DNA from: a virus
Strand: one strand, 5' to 3'
Virus record (IMG/VR): IMGVR_UViG_3300030419_000400
Span: 1-38,673 of that record
Length of the DNA stretch: 38,673 bases
Within the stretch, counting starts at the first letter, position 1; every line of letters starts with the position of its first letter. The position numbers were made by a program, and so were the translations under genes. Below the pieces are notes generated by a model. That model saw only the letters and a list, made by a program, of their open reading frames with translations, had not been told where the DNA came from and ran no database searches. This document shows positions 30,750 through 38,088 of the stretch, piece after piece.

Positions 30750-31132
30750 TATTTGATGTATTAAAACTAGCAGTAGGTGCTGGTACTCACATAATGAAAA
30801 ACAGACAAAAGCGTAAGATGTTAGAGTCTGATGCTGCTATGCTCCATGCAGAGAAGATGGCTAGTGGTGAAATTGAATATCAGAAAGCTGTAAGAGTTTC
30901 AAATGATCAAGGATGGAAAGACGAATTTGTCCTTATTTTAATATCACTTCCCATTTTACTTTTAATATGGAGTGTCTTTAGTGATGATCCAATGATTAAA
31001 GAGAAGATAGATATATTCTTTGTACAGTTTGGACAACTCCCTATGTGGTACCAGATGCTATTTGTTGGCGTGGTCGGTTCAATATACGGACTTAAGGGCG
31101 TAGATATCTTTAAGAACAATCAGAAAAAATGA
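30746..31132 (+). CDS. Candidate holin (two membrane helices)
   Basis: 128 aa, overlapping the amidase by 4 nt. A charged amphipathic N-terminal helix (FDVLKLAVGAGTHIMKNRQKRKMLESDAAMLHAEKMASGE), then two membrane helices (EFVLILISLPILLLIWSVF; WYQMLFVGVVGSIYGLKGVDIF). The last motif (YGLKGVDIF) is typical of a phage holin type with an FG(I/L)RG motif before the end. Position next to the endolysin supports a membrane-hole function. Confidence 0.7.
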   Translation: MIFDVLKLAVGAGTHIMKNRQKRKMLESDAAMLHAEKMASGEIEYQKAVRVSNDQGWKDEFVLILISLPILLLIWSVFSDDPMIKEKIDIFFVQFGQLPMWYQMLFVGVVGSIYGLKGVDIFKNNQKK

Positions 31133-31144
31133 TAGTGAGGTCTT

Positions 31145-31387
31145 ATGTACTTCATTATCACTGCAATGCTATTCTTTAGTAGCTCAGATCAAGTTATATA
31201 CACACAATACGACAAGGCTACCTTCGATTCAAATGTAACTTGTCAAGAATTTCTCTTTCAGAATAAAGTAATGCTTACCATGGAGCTTATGAAAATGCAT
31301 AACAAAGATGGAAGCATGAAGGGATTCGAATACTTCTGCGAGTCACGATATTCTACCGAACCAAAAGAACCAGGATTAGATACATGA
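31145..31387 (+). CDS. Exported small protein
   Basis: 80 aa with a short hydrophobic N-terminus (MYFIITAMLFFSSSDQ) that may be a signal peptide, and two cysteines (TCQEF, FCESRY) likely to form a disulfide outside the cytoplasm. Helix QEFLFQNKVMLTMELMKMHNKDG. Next to the holin and amidase it could serve in outer-membrane disruption, but no lipobox or TM-spanin layout is seen. Overlaps the next gene by 4 nt (ATGA). Confidence 0.55.
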   Translation: MYFIITAMLFFSSSDQVIYTQYDKATFDSNVTCQEFLFQNKVMLTMELMKMHNKDGSMKGFEYFCESRYSTEPKEPGLDT

Positions 31388-32091
31388 AAAATATATTTAT
31401 AATTGTAGGTGTAACTATAGCAATGTTGTGGGTATTCGGTGCATTGTTCAATCACGCAATAGCAGATGGAGATCTTACTAGTAGTGGGGCTACCACAAAC
31501 GATCAGGTAAACTCTAGTGGCTCAAATACTGCAATCACTGGGGGTTACACAAGTACTTCCAGCACGACATATCAACAGGGAAGTTCAAGCTCAACTTCTA
31601 CTACATCAACTACTAATAATAATTCATATACTGGTGATACCAGAACAGTACCGTCAGCATCAGCTCCAGGAATATCAGCCATGTCACAAGATCTATGTAC
31701 TGTAGGTGTAGGTATTGGAATACAAAAACCTTTAGTAGGTGGTAGTATTGGTATTACAAAAAGAGATATGAATTGTGAAAGAATGAAACTATCTAAACTT
31801 CTATTTGATTTTAATATGAAAGTAGCAGCAGTATCTATTCTATGTCAAGATGCAAGAGTATTCTCAGCAATGGAAAATGCAGGAACTCCATGTCCATTCC
31901 GTGGTAAGATAGGAGATTCTGCTAGGGAAGAATGGGCTAAGTATGATAAGCAAAGACCAGACTATGAAGAATATGTAGCAGCGTTACGTTATATGGAAAA
32001 GGTTGATCAGAAAATAGTGGAGGGATTAGATGATAAGGAAGCTTATATCGTTGATGGTAATGGTAATCCTGTTCAACTCGGTAGCGAATAG
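31384..32091 (+). CDS. Exported Ser/Thr-rich protein
   Basis: 235 aa. A signal anchor or peptide (IFIIVGVTIAMLWVFGALFNHAIA), then about 70 residues nearly all Ser/Thr/Asn/Gly/Gln (SSGSNTAITGGYTSTSSTTYQQGSSSS), probably disordered, then a folded domain from about residue 95 with cysteines (DLCTVGVGIG, MNCERMKL, ILCQDARVF, TPCPFRG) and a C-terminal helix. Periplasmic or surface. Its last 62 nt overlap the next gene in another frame. Confidence 0.6.
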   Translation: MKNIFIIVGVTIAMLWVFGALFNHAIADGDLTSSGATTNDQVNSSGSNTAITGGYTSTSSTTYQQGSSSSTSTTSTTNNNSYTGDTRTVPSASAPGISAMSQDLCTVGVGIGIQKPLVGGSIGITKRDMNCERMKLSKLLFDFNMKVAAVSILCQDARVFSAMENAGTPCPFRGKIGDSAREEWAKYDKQRPDYEEYVAALRYMEKVDQKIVEGLDDKEAYIVDGNGNPVQLGSE

Positions 32092-33727
32092 TGATACTCA
32101 AATAATTCATGACACTCCCAACCCAGGCGATACAACTACAATAGAAACTATTACTACTGGTAATCCTGTAACTACAGACAATCTATTATCTCAGAAATGG
32201 AATGATGGAAGCTGGACAGGAACTATGTTTCCAGACTCATCTGATATTAATGAATCAATTTATCTTACAGGTAAAGATAATAAATATGCTGAGTCTACAA
32301 TCAATACTCAAGGCATACTAACAGAACAAGAATTGCAACAAGGTTTAACTTCTAATCTATCTGCAAGAATAAGATGGTGGAATCCACAAGAGTCTACTGT
32401 TACTATGTCGCAGACTGCTACTAATGGTATAGATACGACTACTCAAAGTATTACTTTTGAAGATACTACAAATCATAATTATCAATTTAATACTTATCAG
32501 AACAATCTAACGATATCACCTAATACTGAAAATACACACGGTACATTAACTGCTAGGTTTAGTTTTGATATACAAGGGAACGCCAACTATAACGGAGGAC
32601 ATAGCGGTGTCGATGTGATACAGCCTGAACTCAAGCTAAACTATCAAGCCTTATCATCTACAACAGTAACTACAGTAGAATATTGTTGGGAGAAAACACC
32701 TACTACTTGTCCAGCACAGGATGAGATAGCAGACATTGAAACTTTCTTAGATACATTCGAGGATGACCTATATCTAAATGATATATATCTATATGAAGAG
32801 CCAGGCATACCTGAGTTCGTAGATATTGAATACTCATTCAATCCTGAGATATTTGAAGAAGAAGAATTTGAAATAGAAGATAACTATCTAGCACTTGACG
32901 ATTTTTTTTTTGAAGAACAGTTCTTTGAAGATGACTATTACGAAGAACCTATCATGGAAGAATTTATTCCAGAAGATATTATGTTTGAAGAAATAGAGTT
33001 CTTTGATGAACCACCGCCTATTGAAGAAGTATATGAGATGGTTTCTATAGATGAGGAAATGTTCGTAGAAGAATTCACAGAAGAAATGCAGGAAGAATTC
33101 ATAGATGAAGTAGAAGAATACTATGAAGAAATTATTGAAGCTGAACCAATAAAGGAAGAAGCAAATGAAATTGAAGAACAACCCGATAGCGAAAGCATTG
33201 TTGCAGACGAATCTGTTGAGACCGAAGGTCCTACCCAACAAGAGGAAGATAAACAGGAACCAACTGAAGTTGCAGATGTTGAAGGAAGTCCAGTTGAAGA
33301 ACCAAGTACTATCAAAGAGGATGTTTCAGAACCAGAATTAAAATCTGAATTAGATATTAAGATAGCTACACTAGAGAAAGTTATCAAGTCTCAGATTAAA
33401 GATAGCATACAACAAACAAATGTTACATTGAATGTTATTAATGAAATAGTAAGTAGAGAAATGATAGCTATGCAACCTGATATGTCTAGCTATGCTAACA
33501 TGAACCAGGCATTGTTTGATGCAAGAGATCTACCTCAGGGTAATCAGGATTTCTTTATGCAAGTAAGTCTAGCTACTTACGACAAAACTATTTACGGAAC
33601 ACAGATTAACCTAGTAGGTACTGATCCTGTTGTTCAATATCAAATTAAACTTAACGAAGCTAAGTCAGCTACTGATGCAGCTTATATTAAACTAAAAGGA
33701 TTAATGGATGCCAGATCTAATCAATAA
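32030..33727 (+). CDS. Exported protein with long acidic Phe/Tyr/Glu-rich region
   Basis: 565 aa. GGAGGG lies 6-8 nt before the ATG, which is inside the previous gene. Signal peptide LISLMVMVILFNSVANS, a beta-rich domain (about 25-225), then about 240-415 with an extreme run of Glu, Asp, Phe, Tyr and Ile (NPEIFEEEEFEIEDNY, EEFTEEMQEEFIDEVEEYYE), then a helical C-terminus (LKSELDIKIATLEKVIKSQIKDSIQQ). A run of ten T (32902-32911) encodes FFF. The acidic region may bind cations or interact at the surface. Role unknown. Confidence 0.6.
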   Translation: MIRKLISLMVMVILFNSVANSDTQIIHDTPNPGDTTTIETITTGNPVTTDNLLSQKWNDGSWTGTMFPDSSDINESIYLTGKDNKYAESTINTQGILTEQELQQGLTSNLSARIRWWNPQESTVTMSQTATNGIDTTTQSITFEDTTNHNYQFNTYQNNLTISPNTENTHGTLTARFSFDIQGNANYNGGHSGVDVIQPELKLNYQALSSTTVTTVEYCWEKTPTTCPAQDEIADIETFLDTFEDDLYLNDIYLYEEPGIPEFVDIEYSFNPEIFEEEEFEIEDNYLALDDFFFEEQFFEDDYYEEPIMEEFIPEDIMFEEIEFFDEPPPIEEVYEMVSIDEEMFVEEFTEEMQEEFIDEVEEYYEEIIEAEPIKEEANEIEEQPDSESIVADESVETEGPTQQEEDKQEPTEVADVEGSPVEEPSTIKEDVSEPELKSELDIKIATLEKVIKSQIKDSIQQTNVTLNVINEIVSREMIAMQPDMSSYANMNQALFDARDLPQGNQDFFMQVSLATYDKTIYGTQINLVGTDPVVQYQIKLNEAKSATDAAYIKLKGLMDARSNQ

Positions 33728-34040
33728 ACTATCTAGCTATGCAGCATTAGTCGGAGTCATTGGCGCAATCGGTGGTGGCTTTTATGCATGGGGTGAGTTC
33801 AACACTAGACTATCAGCAATAGAAGGACAAGACTTTGTAATCAATCAACAAGTAGATCTTACTGATACACATGATCGTATTGTTAAAGGTGATAAAGAAT
33901 CAATGGAAGCTACCCGTTCATTAGGTGCAGCTATCGAAACACTTAAGGCTGATATATCTATTAATAGTGCAGCTATTGAATATCTTGACGCTAAGATAAA
34001 TGAATTGAAAGCATCACAAGATAACCCACTACTAAATTAG
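33708..34040 (+). CDS. N-terminal membrane helix plus coiled coil
   Basis: 110 aa: short cytoplasmic start, membrane helix (YAALVGVIGAIGGGFYAWG), then a long coiled coil (RLSAIEGQDFVINQQVDLTDTHDRIVKGDKESMEATRSLGAAIETLKADISINSAAIEYLDAKINELKA). It overlaps the upstream acidic gene by 20 nt. Layout resembles inner-membrane spanin-like or signalling proteins; not recognised. Confidence 0.6.
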   Translation: MPDLINKLSSYAALVGVIGAIGGGFYAWGEFNTRLSAIEGQDFVINQQVDLTDTHDRIVKGDKESMEATRSLGAAIETLKADISINSAAIEYLDAKINELKASQDNPLLN

Positions 34041-34051
34041 AATTATTCTAA
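34037..34051. repeat. Palindrome TTAGAAT-T-ATTCTAA
   Basis: Perfect 7-bp inverted repeat with one central base, spanning the stop of the upstream gene and 3 nt before the next ATG. Same core as at 14199-14215. At this position it would hide the ribosome site if folded in RNA. Confidence 0.5.
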
Positions 34052-34054
34052 ACT

Positions 34055-34450
34055 ATGAAACTTTCAGACTCGACTCAAATTTCACTCCCTGCTCGTAACC
34101 TTTTAGCAATTTTAGCTGCCGTGGCTGTCGGCACTATGAGCTTTTTCTCTATTCAAGAAAGATTAAACAAGTTAGAAACAAATCAACAGCTAATGGCACA
34201 AGACATGGAAGCTGCTAATGAATTTATTGACGGTGTTCCTAAAGGTACAATGGTATCACCTCAAGTAAATGAACTTTATATGTTGGTGGAATGGCTATCA
34301 AAAACACAAGAAGAACTTCGTACTCATGTTAACGCAGAGATTCCAGAGATTGCAAAACTAAATATGCAAATACAATTCATTGAAGAACGTATGATAGATG
34401 TTGAAATGTTACTTGATAAGATAAGACAGAATGGAATATCGCATGATTGA
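34055..34450 (+). CDS. Membrane-anchored coiled-coil protein
   Basis: 131 aa. KLSDSTQISLPARNLLAILAAVAVGTMSFFSIQERLNKLE is a recurrent start in marine phages (STQ-x-S-L-P-x-R-N-L, one TM, then E-R-L-x-K-L-E). The remainder is coiled coil (QQLMAQDMEAANEFI, QIQFIEERMIDVEMLLDKI) with a short break (GVPKGTMVSPQVNELY). Probably inner-membrane anchored with the coil outside. Function unknown. Confidence 0.65.
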   Translation: MKLSDSTQISLPARNLLAILAAVAVGTMSFFSIQERLNKLETNQQLMAQDMEAANEFIDGVPKGTMVSPQVNELYMLVEWLSKTQEELRTHVNAEIPEIAKLNMQIQFIEERMIDVEMLLDKIRQNGISHD

Positions 34451-34676
34451 AACACTATTCGCAGTACTACTTATAACTAACGGTTCCATAATAGAGACAG
34501 TGCCAACTGAGGGAATGGCTGATTGTCTTAAGACCAAGCGTGTTGCAATGCAAAACATTGGTCCAGACCAAGAAGGAATATTTATGCAGTGTGTCCAGGT
34601 GGAGGCCGAGGTCGAGATAGACATGGGCCGAAAGAGAATAGTTAAGATATTAACTGAAAATCCTACTGGGAATTAA
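34443..34676 (+). CDS. Small exported or membrane protein
   Basis: 77 aa from MIETLFAVLLITNGSIIETV. An ATG four codons earlier is possible. The N-terminal 12 residues are hydrophobic but too short for a certain signal peptide. Two cysteines (DCLKTK, MQCVQV) in a beta-like domain. Overlaps the previous gene by 8 nt, and its stop overlaps the stop of the convergent gene within TTAA. Confidence 0.55.
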   Translation: MIETLFAVLLITNGSIIETVPTEGMADCLKTKRVAMQNIGPDQEGIFMQCVQVEAEVEIDMGRKRIVKILTENPTGN

Positions 34677-34981
34677 CGATTCTTAATCCACTTACTTCTT
34701 TCTTTATTACCTAATCTAATTTCATCCCACTCTCGTTTAACCCAGCTAGGATCTACTCCTGCTAGGAAACAAACTTGTTTGAAATCTTCAGAGTAATTAT
34801 CAAGCCATGCTCTTGCACTTAAGTAATCATTCTTCCAAGGTACATATTTATCACTCTTTATCTTACGAACTCTACCTAATGAATCTTTTTTGAATTCTAT
34901 ATTTTGTGGAATATCACGAGTCGCATCAGTAAACTGTTGGGCTATTACTGCTACCCATAAGTCTTGTTCTGGTGTAGTCAT
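34673..34981 (-). CDS. Hypothetical helical protein
   Basis: 102 aa. The pattern DLWVAVIAQQFTDATRD ... ARAWLDNYSEDFKQVCFLAGVDPSWVKRE resembles a small phage protein seen in alphaproteobacterial phages (A-V-I-x-Q-A ... SxDF-x-x-VC-x-LAG-x-DP), whose end looks like a DNA-binding helix pair. Role unknown; perhaps a transcription regulator. Last gene of the leftward recombination block. Confidence 0.6.
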   Translation of the reverse strand: MTTPEQDLWVAVIAQQFTDATRDIPQNIEFKKDSLGRVRKIKSDKYVPWKNDYLSARAWLDNYSEDFKQVCFLAGVDPSWVKREWDEIRLGNKERSKWIKNR

Positions 34982-35166
34982 TGTGAAATCTTCTCCTTTA
35001 CTTTTTCTAAATATACAACTGCATCAAGTAGTTCTTCTTGCGTATCATTAATCCATTCTATCAAAGGTTTCTCAGCAGTACGCATAGTGTTACCATACTT
35101 AACGATACCATCGTTAGATCTATCTAACATACGCATACAAATCTTTTTAACCAATGGATCTGTCAT
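34978..35166 (-). CDS. MazG-like small protein
   Basis: 62 aa. RSNDGIVKYGNTMRTAEKPLIEWINDTQEELLDAVVYLEKVKEK matches the small phage MazG-like class: KYG-x-T, then EW-x-x-x-x-x-EE-x-x-DA-x-x-YL. Family members pyrophosphorylate NTPs or serve as regulators through the EExxD cluster. Too short to be a complete classical MazG. Overlaps both neighbours by 4 nt. Confidence 0.55.
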   Translation of the reverse strand: MTDPLVKKICMRMLDRSNDGIVKYGNTMRTAEKPLIEWINDTQEELLDAVVYLEKVKEKISQ

Positions 35167-35486
35167 ACTGCTCCACTCTTAAATAGAGTTTGGAATTGAG
35201 AACATAATGTTTGATTATCTTCTCGATGAAAGTTATTACGCAAAGTTTTATAGTGAGCTTGTTCTATTGCAATTAAGTGTTGCTTATATTCATTAGTCTG
35301 CTTGGCCCAATGTTCTTTCATTGCTCCTGATAAATCTTTTGGTGCATTGAATACTTGTTCAGCAAGTACAGTCTTTAAATATTCTTTAACTGCTGCATAC
35401 TTAGAAGCATCTAATGCATCCTTATCTTCGTTATCAAAGTTTTCTTGTAAGGCTTTTTCCATAGCCTCTTGTGATATGATTGTCAT
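35163..35486 (-). CDS. Hypothetical helical protein
   Basis: 107 aa, all helix and charged (AMEKALQENFDNEDKDALDASKYAAVKEYLKTVLAEQVFNAPKD; HLIAIEQAHYKTLRNNF). No motif. Overlaps the next upstream gene by 4 nt (ATGA). Not recognised. Confidence 0.6.
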   Translation of the reverse strand: MTIISQEAMEKALQENFDNEDKDALDASKYAAVKEYLKTVLAEQVFNAPKDLSGAMKEHWAKQTNEYKQHLIAIEQAHYKTLRNNFHREDNQTLCSQFQTLFKSGAV

Positions 35487-35617
35487 TCAGCCTCCTCTAA
35501 ATCACCTTCTACTAATTCTTTAATTTGATCTGCTAACCAAAATACAGAACAGTAAGGATTATTTTCGTTTGCTTTACACAACATTATTACTTCATCTATT
35601 AATTCATTCTTAATCAT
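35483..35617 (-). CDS. Small hypothetical protein
   Basis: 44 aa: MIKNELIDEVIMLCKANENNPYCSVFWLADQIKELVEGDLEEAE. SD GGAG 4-5 nt upstream, and coupling overlaps at its end. Too small for family assignment, but the frame, SD and exact fill of the gap between two genes support translation. Confidence 0.6.
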   Translation of the reverse strand: MIKNELIDEVIMLCKANENNPYCSVFWLADQIKELVEGDLEEAE

Positions 35618-35628
35618 ATTACTCCTTT

Positions 35629-36147
35629 TTAGAACGGTACTTCATCATCAAGATCATCATCTTTCTTTTCGACTTTCTTTTCTACTAGTGATTGCAATTT
35701 CTTTCTAGTATCCATAGCTTTTTCATAAGCTGTAATACCATGACCAATCCACTTAGCTATTTCGTCAGCAGTATCTTTAAACTGTACACCTTTTTCGTGA
35801 TGTAAATGACAAAATAATTCTGTAATACGACCAGCTAATCCAACAGCAATCATACCGATTTCTTTTTCTGTAGGTTGTGGGGCAGCTGCAGGTGTTCCCT
35901 GCCCACCACGCTCTTCATTGATATCTACATCTGGCATTTCTACTTTAAATGCAGTAGCATTACCATTGCGTTCTTGTCCATAGTGTACTAAGACTTTATC
36001 ACCTACTGATACTTGAGGATCAAACTTACAATAGAACTTTATCTTTGTTCCACTTTGATCTAGTACTACAGGCATGAACCATTGATCCTTACCTGGTTTA
36101 GGCGGCGATAGATAATCTACCGTACCCACTGATTTATTCATTTCCAT
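35629..36147 (-). CDS. Probable single-stranded DNA-binding protein
   Basis: 172 aa from MEMNKSVGTVDYL, with AGGAG 7 nt upstream. Residues 5-75 read as an OB-fold (TVDYLSPPKPGKDQWFMPVVLDQSGTKIKFYCKFDPQVSVGDKVLVHYGQERNG). The C-terminus DDDLDDEVPF copies the acidic tip by which bacterial SSBs recruit partners (DFDDDIPF in E. coli). It would coat ssDNA during replication and recombination. The neighbouring PD-(D/E)XK nuclease supports this. The middle (80-150) is an unassigned helical region. Confidence 0.7.
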   Translation of the reverse strand: MEMNKSVGTVDYLSPPKPGKDQWFMPVVLDQSGTKIKFYCKFDPQVSVGDKVLVHYGQERNGNATAFKVEMPDVDINEERGGQGTPAAAPQPTEKEIGMIAVGLAGRITELFCHLHHEKGVQFKDTADEIAKWIGHGITAYEKAMDTRKKLQSLVEKKVEKKDDDLDDEVPF

Positions 36148-36160
36148 ATATTTACTCCTT

Positions 36161-36889
36161 TTAATTATTCCAATTCGCCTTGGCGTACTCACGATCTACC
36201 TCACTCCATTTGAATCCATCTGTATTTAATGGAATCATTTGTTTAAATGTTTTGATGTTTGGTACTGTCCTCATGAATACTTCCAAAGATGTAAACGAAC
36301 TTATCATAGTTTCATAATTTTTCATAATAGTTTCTTCATCCAATTCAAAGACAGCTGACTTTTTATGTGATGCATATACTAATGTTGCTGGTTTTCCTAT
36401 GAGTACAGAGTATAAAGACTGTTGTCTTACATGATCTTCCCTTGGTTTAGAGGGTACAGCTAGGGTAGCCTTAGTATCTACGATCATATTCTCCCATTCA
36501 AAGTCTGTTACAGTAGTGATAGGATGCTCTAGGATGTCCAAATTGTGGCGTCTATAGCGTTGGAATAGGTTGGGTACTTCAAAATCAGGAAAGTGTTCTT
36601 TGATAGCGTTTTGAAGGTTTAAAGCTATACTGCCTACTTTGTCTGTTTCATCAAACCATTCACCATCGAACTGATCCACCATATGTTTAGTAGAATGTTC
36701 AACTATATCTTTATCAGATCTATTAAAGAATAAACCTAAGGCACAACCAAACTCAGCTGAATGACCCATACCCATACGAGGTGTAGTCTTTGTCTCAACA
36801 CCCATAAGATTTCTATATACCCAGAGAGAAGGATTGTTATACCAATCATTACCTTTACTAGCACTATGTCTGTATTCGTTTATTTTCAT
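36161..36889 (-). CDS. PD-(D/E)XK nuclease (Cas4/exonuclease-like)
   Basis: 242 aa. Ordered catalytic pattern: E46 in MGMGHSAEFG, D129 (TVTDFEW), D138-T-K140 (IVDTKAT) as the ExK-type core, and Q156/Q157-x-x-Y160 (VRQQSLY). This is typical for RecB/Cas4-type nucleases and phage exonucleases. Together with the SSB-like gene it would process DNA ends for recombination or replication, probably intracellularly. No helicase domain, and no [4Fe-4S] cysteine cluster as in Cas4. Confidence 0.7.
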   Translation of the reverse strand: MKINEYRHSASKGNDWYNNPSLWVYRNLMGVETKTTPRMGMGHSAEFGCALGLFFNRSDKDIVEHSTKHMVDQFDGEWFDETDKVGSIALNLQNAIKEHFPDFEVPNLFQRYRRHNLDILEHPITTVTDFEWENMIVDTKATLAVPSKPREDHVRQQSLYSVLIGKPATLVYASHKKSAVFELDEETIMKNYETMISSFTSLEVFMRTVPNIKTFKQMIPLNTDGFKWSEVDREYAKANWNN

Positions 36890-37019
36890 TATCTCTCCTT
36901 TTATTTGATGTATTATAATATCCTTTAGTACATTCTGCTGAACAATACTTCTTTATTTTATATGCTACTTTAGTTAAGACTTGGAATTCTTTACCACAAG
37001 TTATACAAATTTTATTCAT
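36864..37019 (-). CDS. Small zinc-finger protein
   Basis: 51 aa with C5-x2-C8 (ICITCGKEF) and C26-x3-C30 (KKYCSAECTKGYYN), a four-cysteine site resembling treble-clef fingers. Basic C-terminal tail (NTSNKRRDNENKRIQT). SD GAAAGGA about 6 nt upstream. Overlaps the nuclease gene by 26 nt. It is first in the leftward recombination block and faces the DUF6456-like gene on the other strand. Confidence 0.6.
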   Translation of the reverse strand: MNKICITCGKEFQVLTKVAYKIKKYCSAECTKGYYNTSNKRRDNENKRIQT

Positions 37020-37054
37020 TGCTATCCTTTCTCAAATCACTTATTGTTTTTTAT

Positions 37055-37546
37055 ATGTCTAACTACGATGAACCGTTCCCTAATTATAATAGGGAAATCA
37101 TTATTACTCAACCAAATAAAAATAAACCTGCACATATTGTTAATATACGAGAATCAAGTATTGAGACAATGTATTACAAGAAACATATAGATACTATTCA
37201 GTATCATGCTGGTTCAATCTTCAGGAAAAAGTGGGAGTTATCCCAGCTTATTTCCAAACCTGAAGTTAAAGTACGAGTAGATCAATCTATCAATATGTCT
37301 ATACCAGATGCTAAGCTAGATGCTATGAACGATCTTAATAGATTGTACTACCAAATAGGCCAAAAGTCTTATGACATATTAGAATATGTTTGTGGTTTAG
37401 GTCATAACTTACGACAATTAAATAAGAAGTTTCGTTTTCCAAGAGCTTACGGTGGTCATAGATTTCGTGAATCTCTTGATGAGGCTGCTATTTTTTATGG
37501 ATTAAAAGATAAAGGTAATACTATTCGTGGCAATAAGAAACGCTAA
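37055..37546 (+). CDS. DUF6456-like helical (putative regulatory) protein
   Basis: 163 aa from MSNYDEPFP (an upstream start at 37019 would overlap the divergent gene). Residues 88-152 match the DUF6456 pattern: D-L-N-x-L-x-x-x-Q-I-G-x-x-x-x-x-I-L-E-Y-V-C, then R-F-P-R-A-Y-G-G-H-R-F-R-E-S-L-D-E-A-A-x-F-Y-G-L. I associate this domain with Alphaproteobacteria, with a helix-turn-helix-like C-terminus. It may bind DNA and regulate. No SD is visible, so initiation may need coupling or a leaderless message. Confidence 0.55.
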   Translation: MSNYDEPFPNYNREIIITQPNKNKPAHIVNIRESSIETMYYKKHIDTIQYHAGSIFRKKWELSQLISKPEVKVRVDQSINMSIPDAKLDAMNDLNRLYYQIGQKSYDILEYVCGLGHNLRQLNKKFRFPRAYGGHRFRESLDEAAIFYGLKDKGNTIRGNKKR

Positions 37547-37796
37547 GCATCTTAAGAATGTTAGAGAGTATCCTTGTGCCTCTTGTCGTACCGATATAGA
37601 TATCCAAGCTCATCACCTTACTCATATCAAACCTAATGGAATGTCCATGAAGTCTGATGATTGTTGGTGTGTACCTTTATGTCCTATGTGTCACTATCAT
37701 CTTCATCACTATGGTGAACGAAGATTCTGGAATGAACGCAACCTTGAACCATCTATCTATGCTGCTATTTTATTTAAAAAAACACTTGACAAGTAG
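37527..37796 (+). CDS. HNH-type nuclease (DUF968-like)
   Basis: 89 aa with a GTG start inside the previous gene (20-nt overlap). C17-x2-C20, then AHHL (H29-H30), then SDDCWCVPLCPMCHYHLHHYGERRFW with C52-x2-C55 and H56, H58, H60, H61, the pattern of phage recombination nucleases related to DUF968 and HNH proteins. Likely cuts branched or specific DNA during phage recombination. Standalone and small, so not obviously a homing enzyme. Confidence 0.7.
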   Translation: MAIRNAKHLKNVREYPCASCRTDIDIQAHHLTHIKPNGMSMKSDDCWCVPLCPMCHYHLHHYGERRFWNERNLEPSIYAAILFKKTLDK

Positions 37797-37814
37797 TGTT
37801 CAATAATTTACAAA
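37782..37814 (+). promoter_or_regulatory. Promoter with palindromic operator candidate
   Basis: TTGACA (37786-37791), 17-nt spacer, TACAAA (37809-37814), 32 nt before the next ATG. The -35 is embedded in nested inverted repeats: AACACT ... AGTGTT (outer) and ACTTG-A-CAAGT (inner), centred on the -35. It should drive the small control genes and probably reads on into the array. A ribbon-helix-helix protein of this phage is a plausible regulator. Confidence 0.55.
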
Positions 37815-37845
37815 CTGTTGTAGAATTGTCACAGGTGTATCAAAA

Positions 37846-38088
37846 ATGAAACAAATCAATAACTTATCCAAATCAGAGAACTACTTAAAGACTGTAGATA
37901 TGGACCAATTAGCTAGGTCAGTAGAGACAAGCCTCAACTGTCCAACAAAAGTAGCTACTGCTATAGCTAAACTTATATCTGCTAAGATCTATCTGGAACT
38001 AGTATGTGAAGAAGAAGAACACACAGAGTATTTACTAGACCTAGAGAATCAGTTAAGAATACACCATGTCAAAGAAACTATCCATTGA
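37846..38088 (+). CDS. Small helical protein
   Basis: 80 aa, helical and acidic at the C-terminus (NYLKTVDMDQLARSVETSLNCPTKVATAIAKLISAKIYLELVCEEEEHTEYLLDLENQL). Behind its own promoter candidate. No family recognised. The last 23 nt overlap the metallopeptidase gene. Weak SD (CAGGTG), about 10 nt upstream. Confidence 0.6.
   Translation: MKQINNLSKSENYLKTVDMDQLARSVETSLNCPTKVATAIAKLISAKIYLELVCEEEEHTEYLLDLENQLRIHHVKETIH

Noticed and set aside
32888-33241. 117-aa minus-strand frame rich in Phe
   Set aside because: Mirror image of the GAA/GAT-rich acidic coding region; an artefact of composition.
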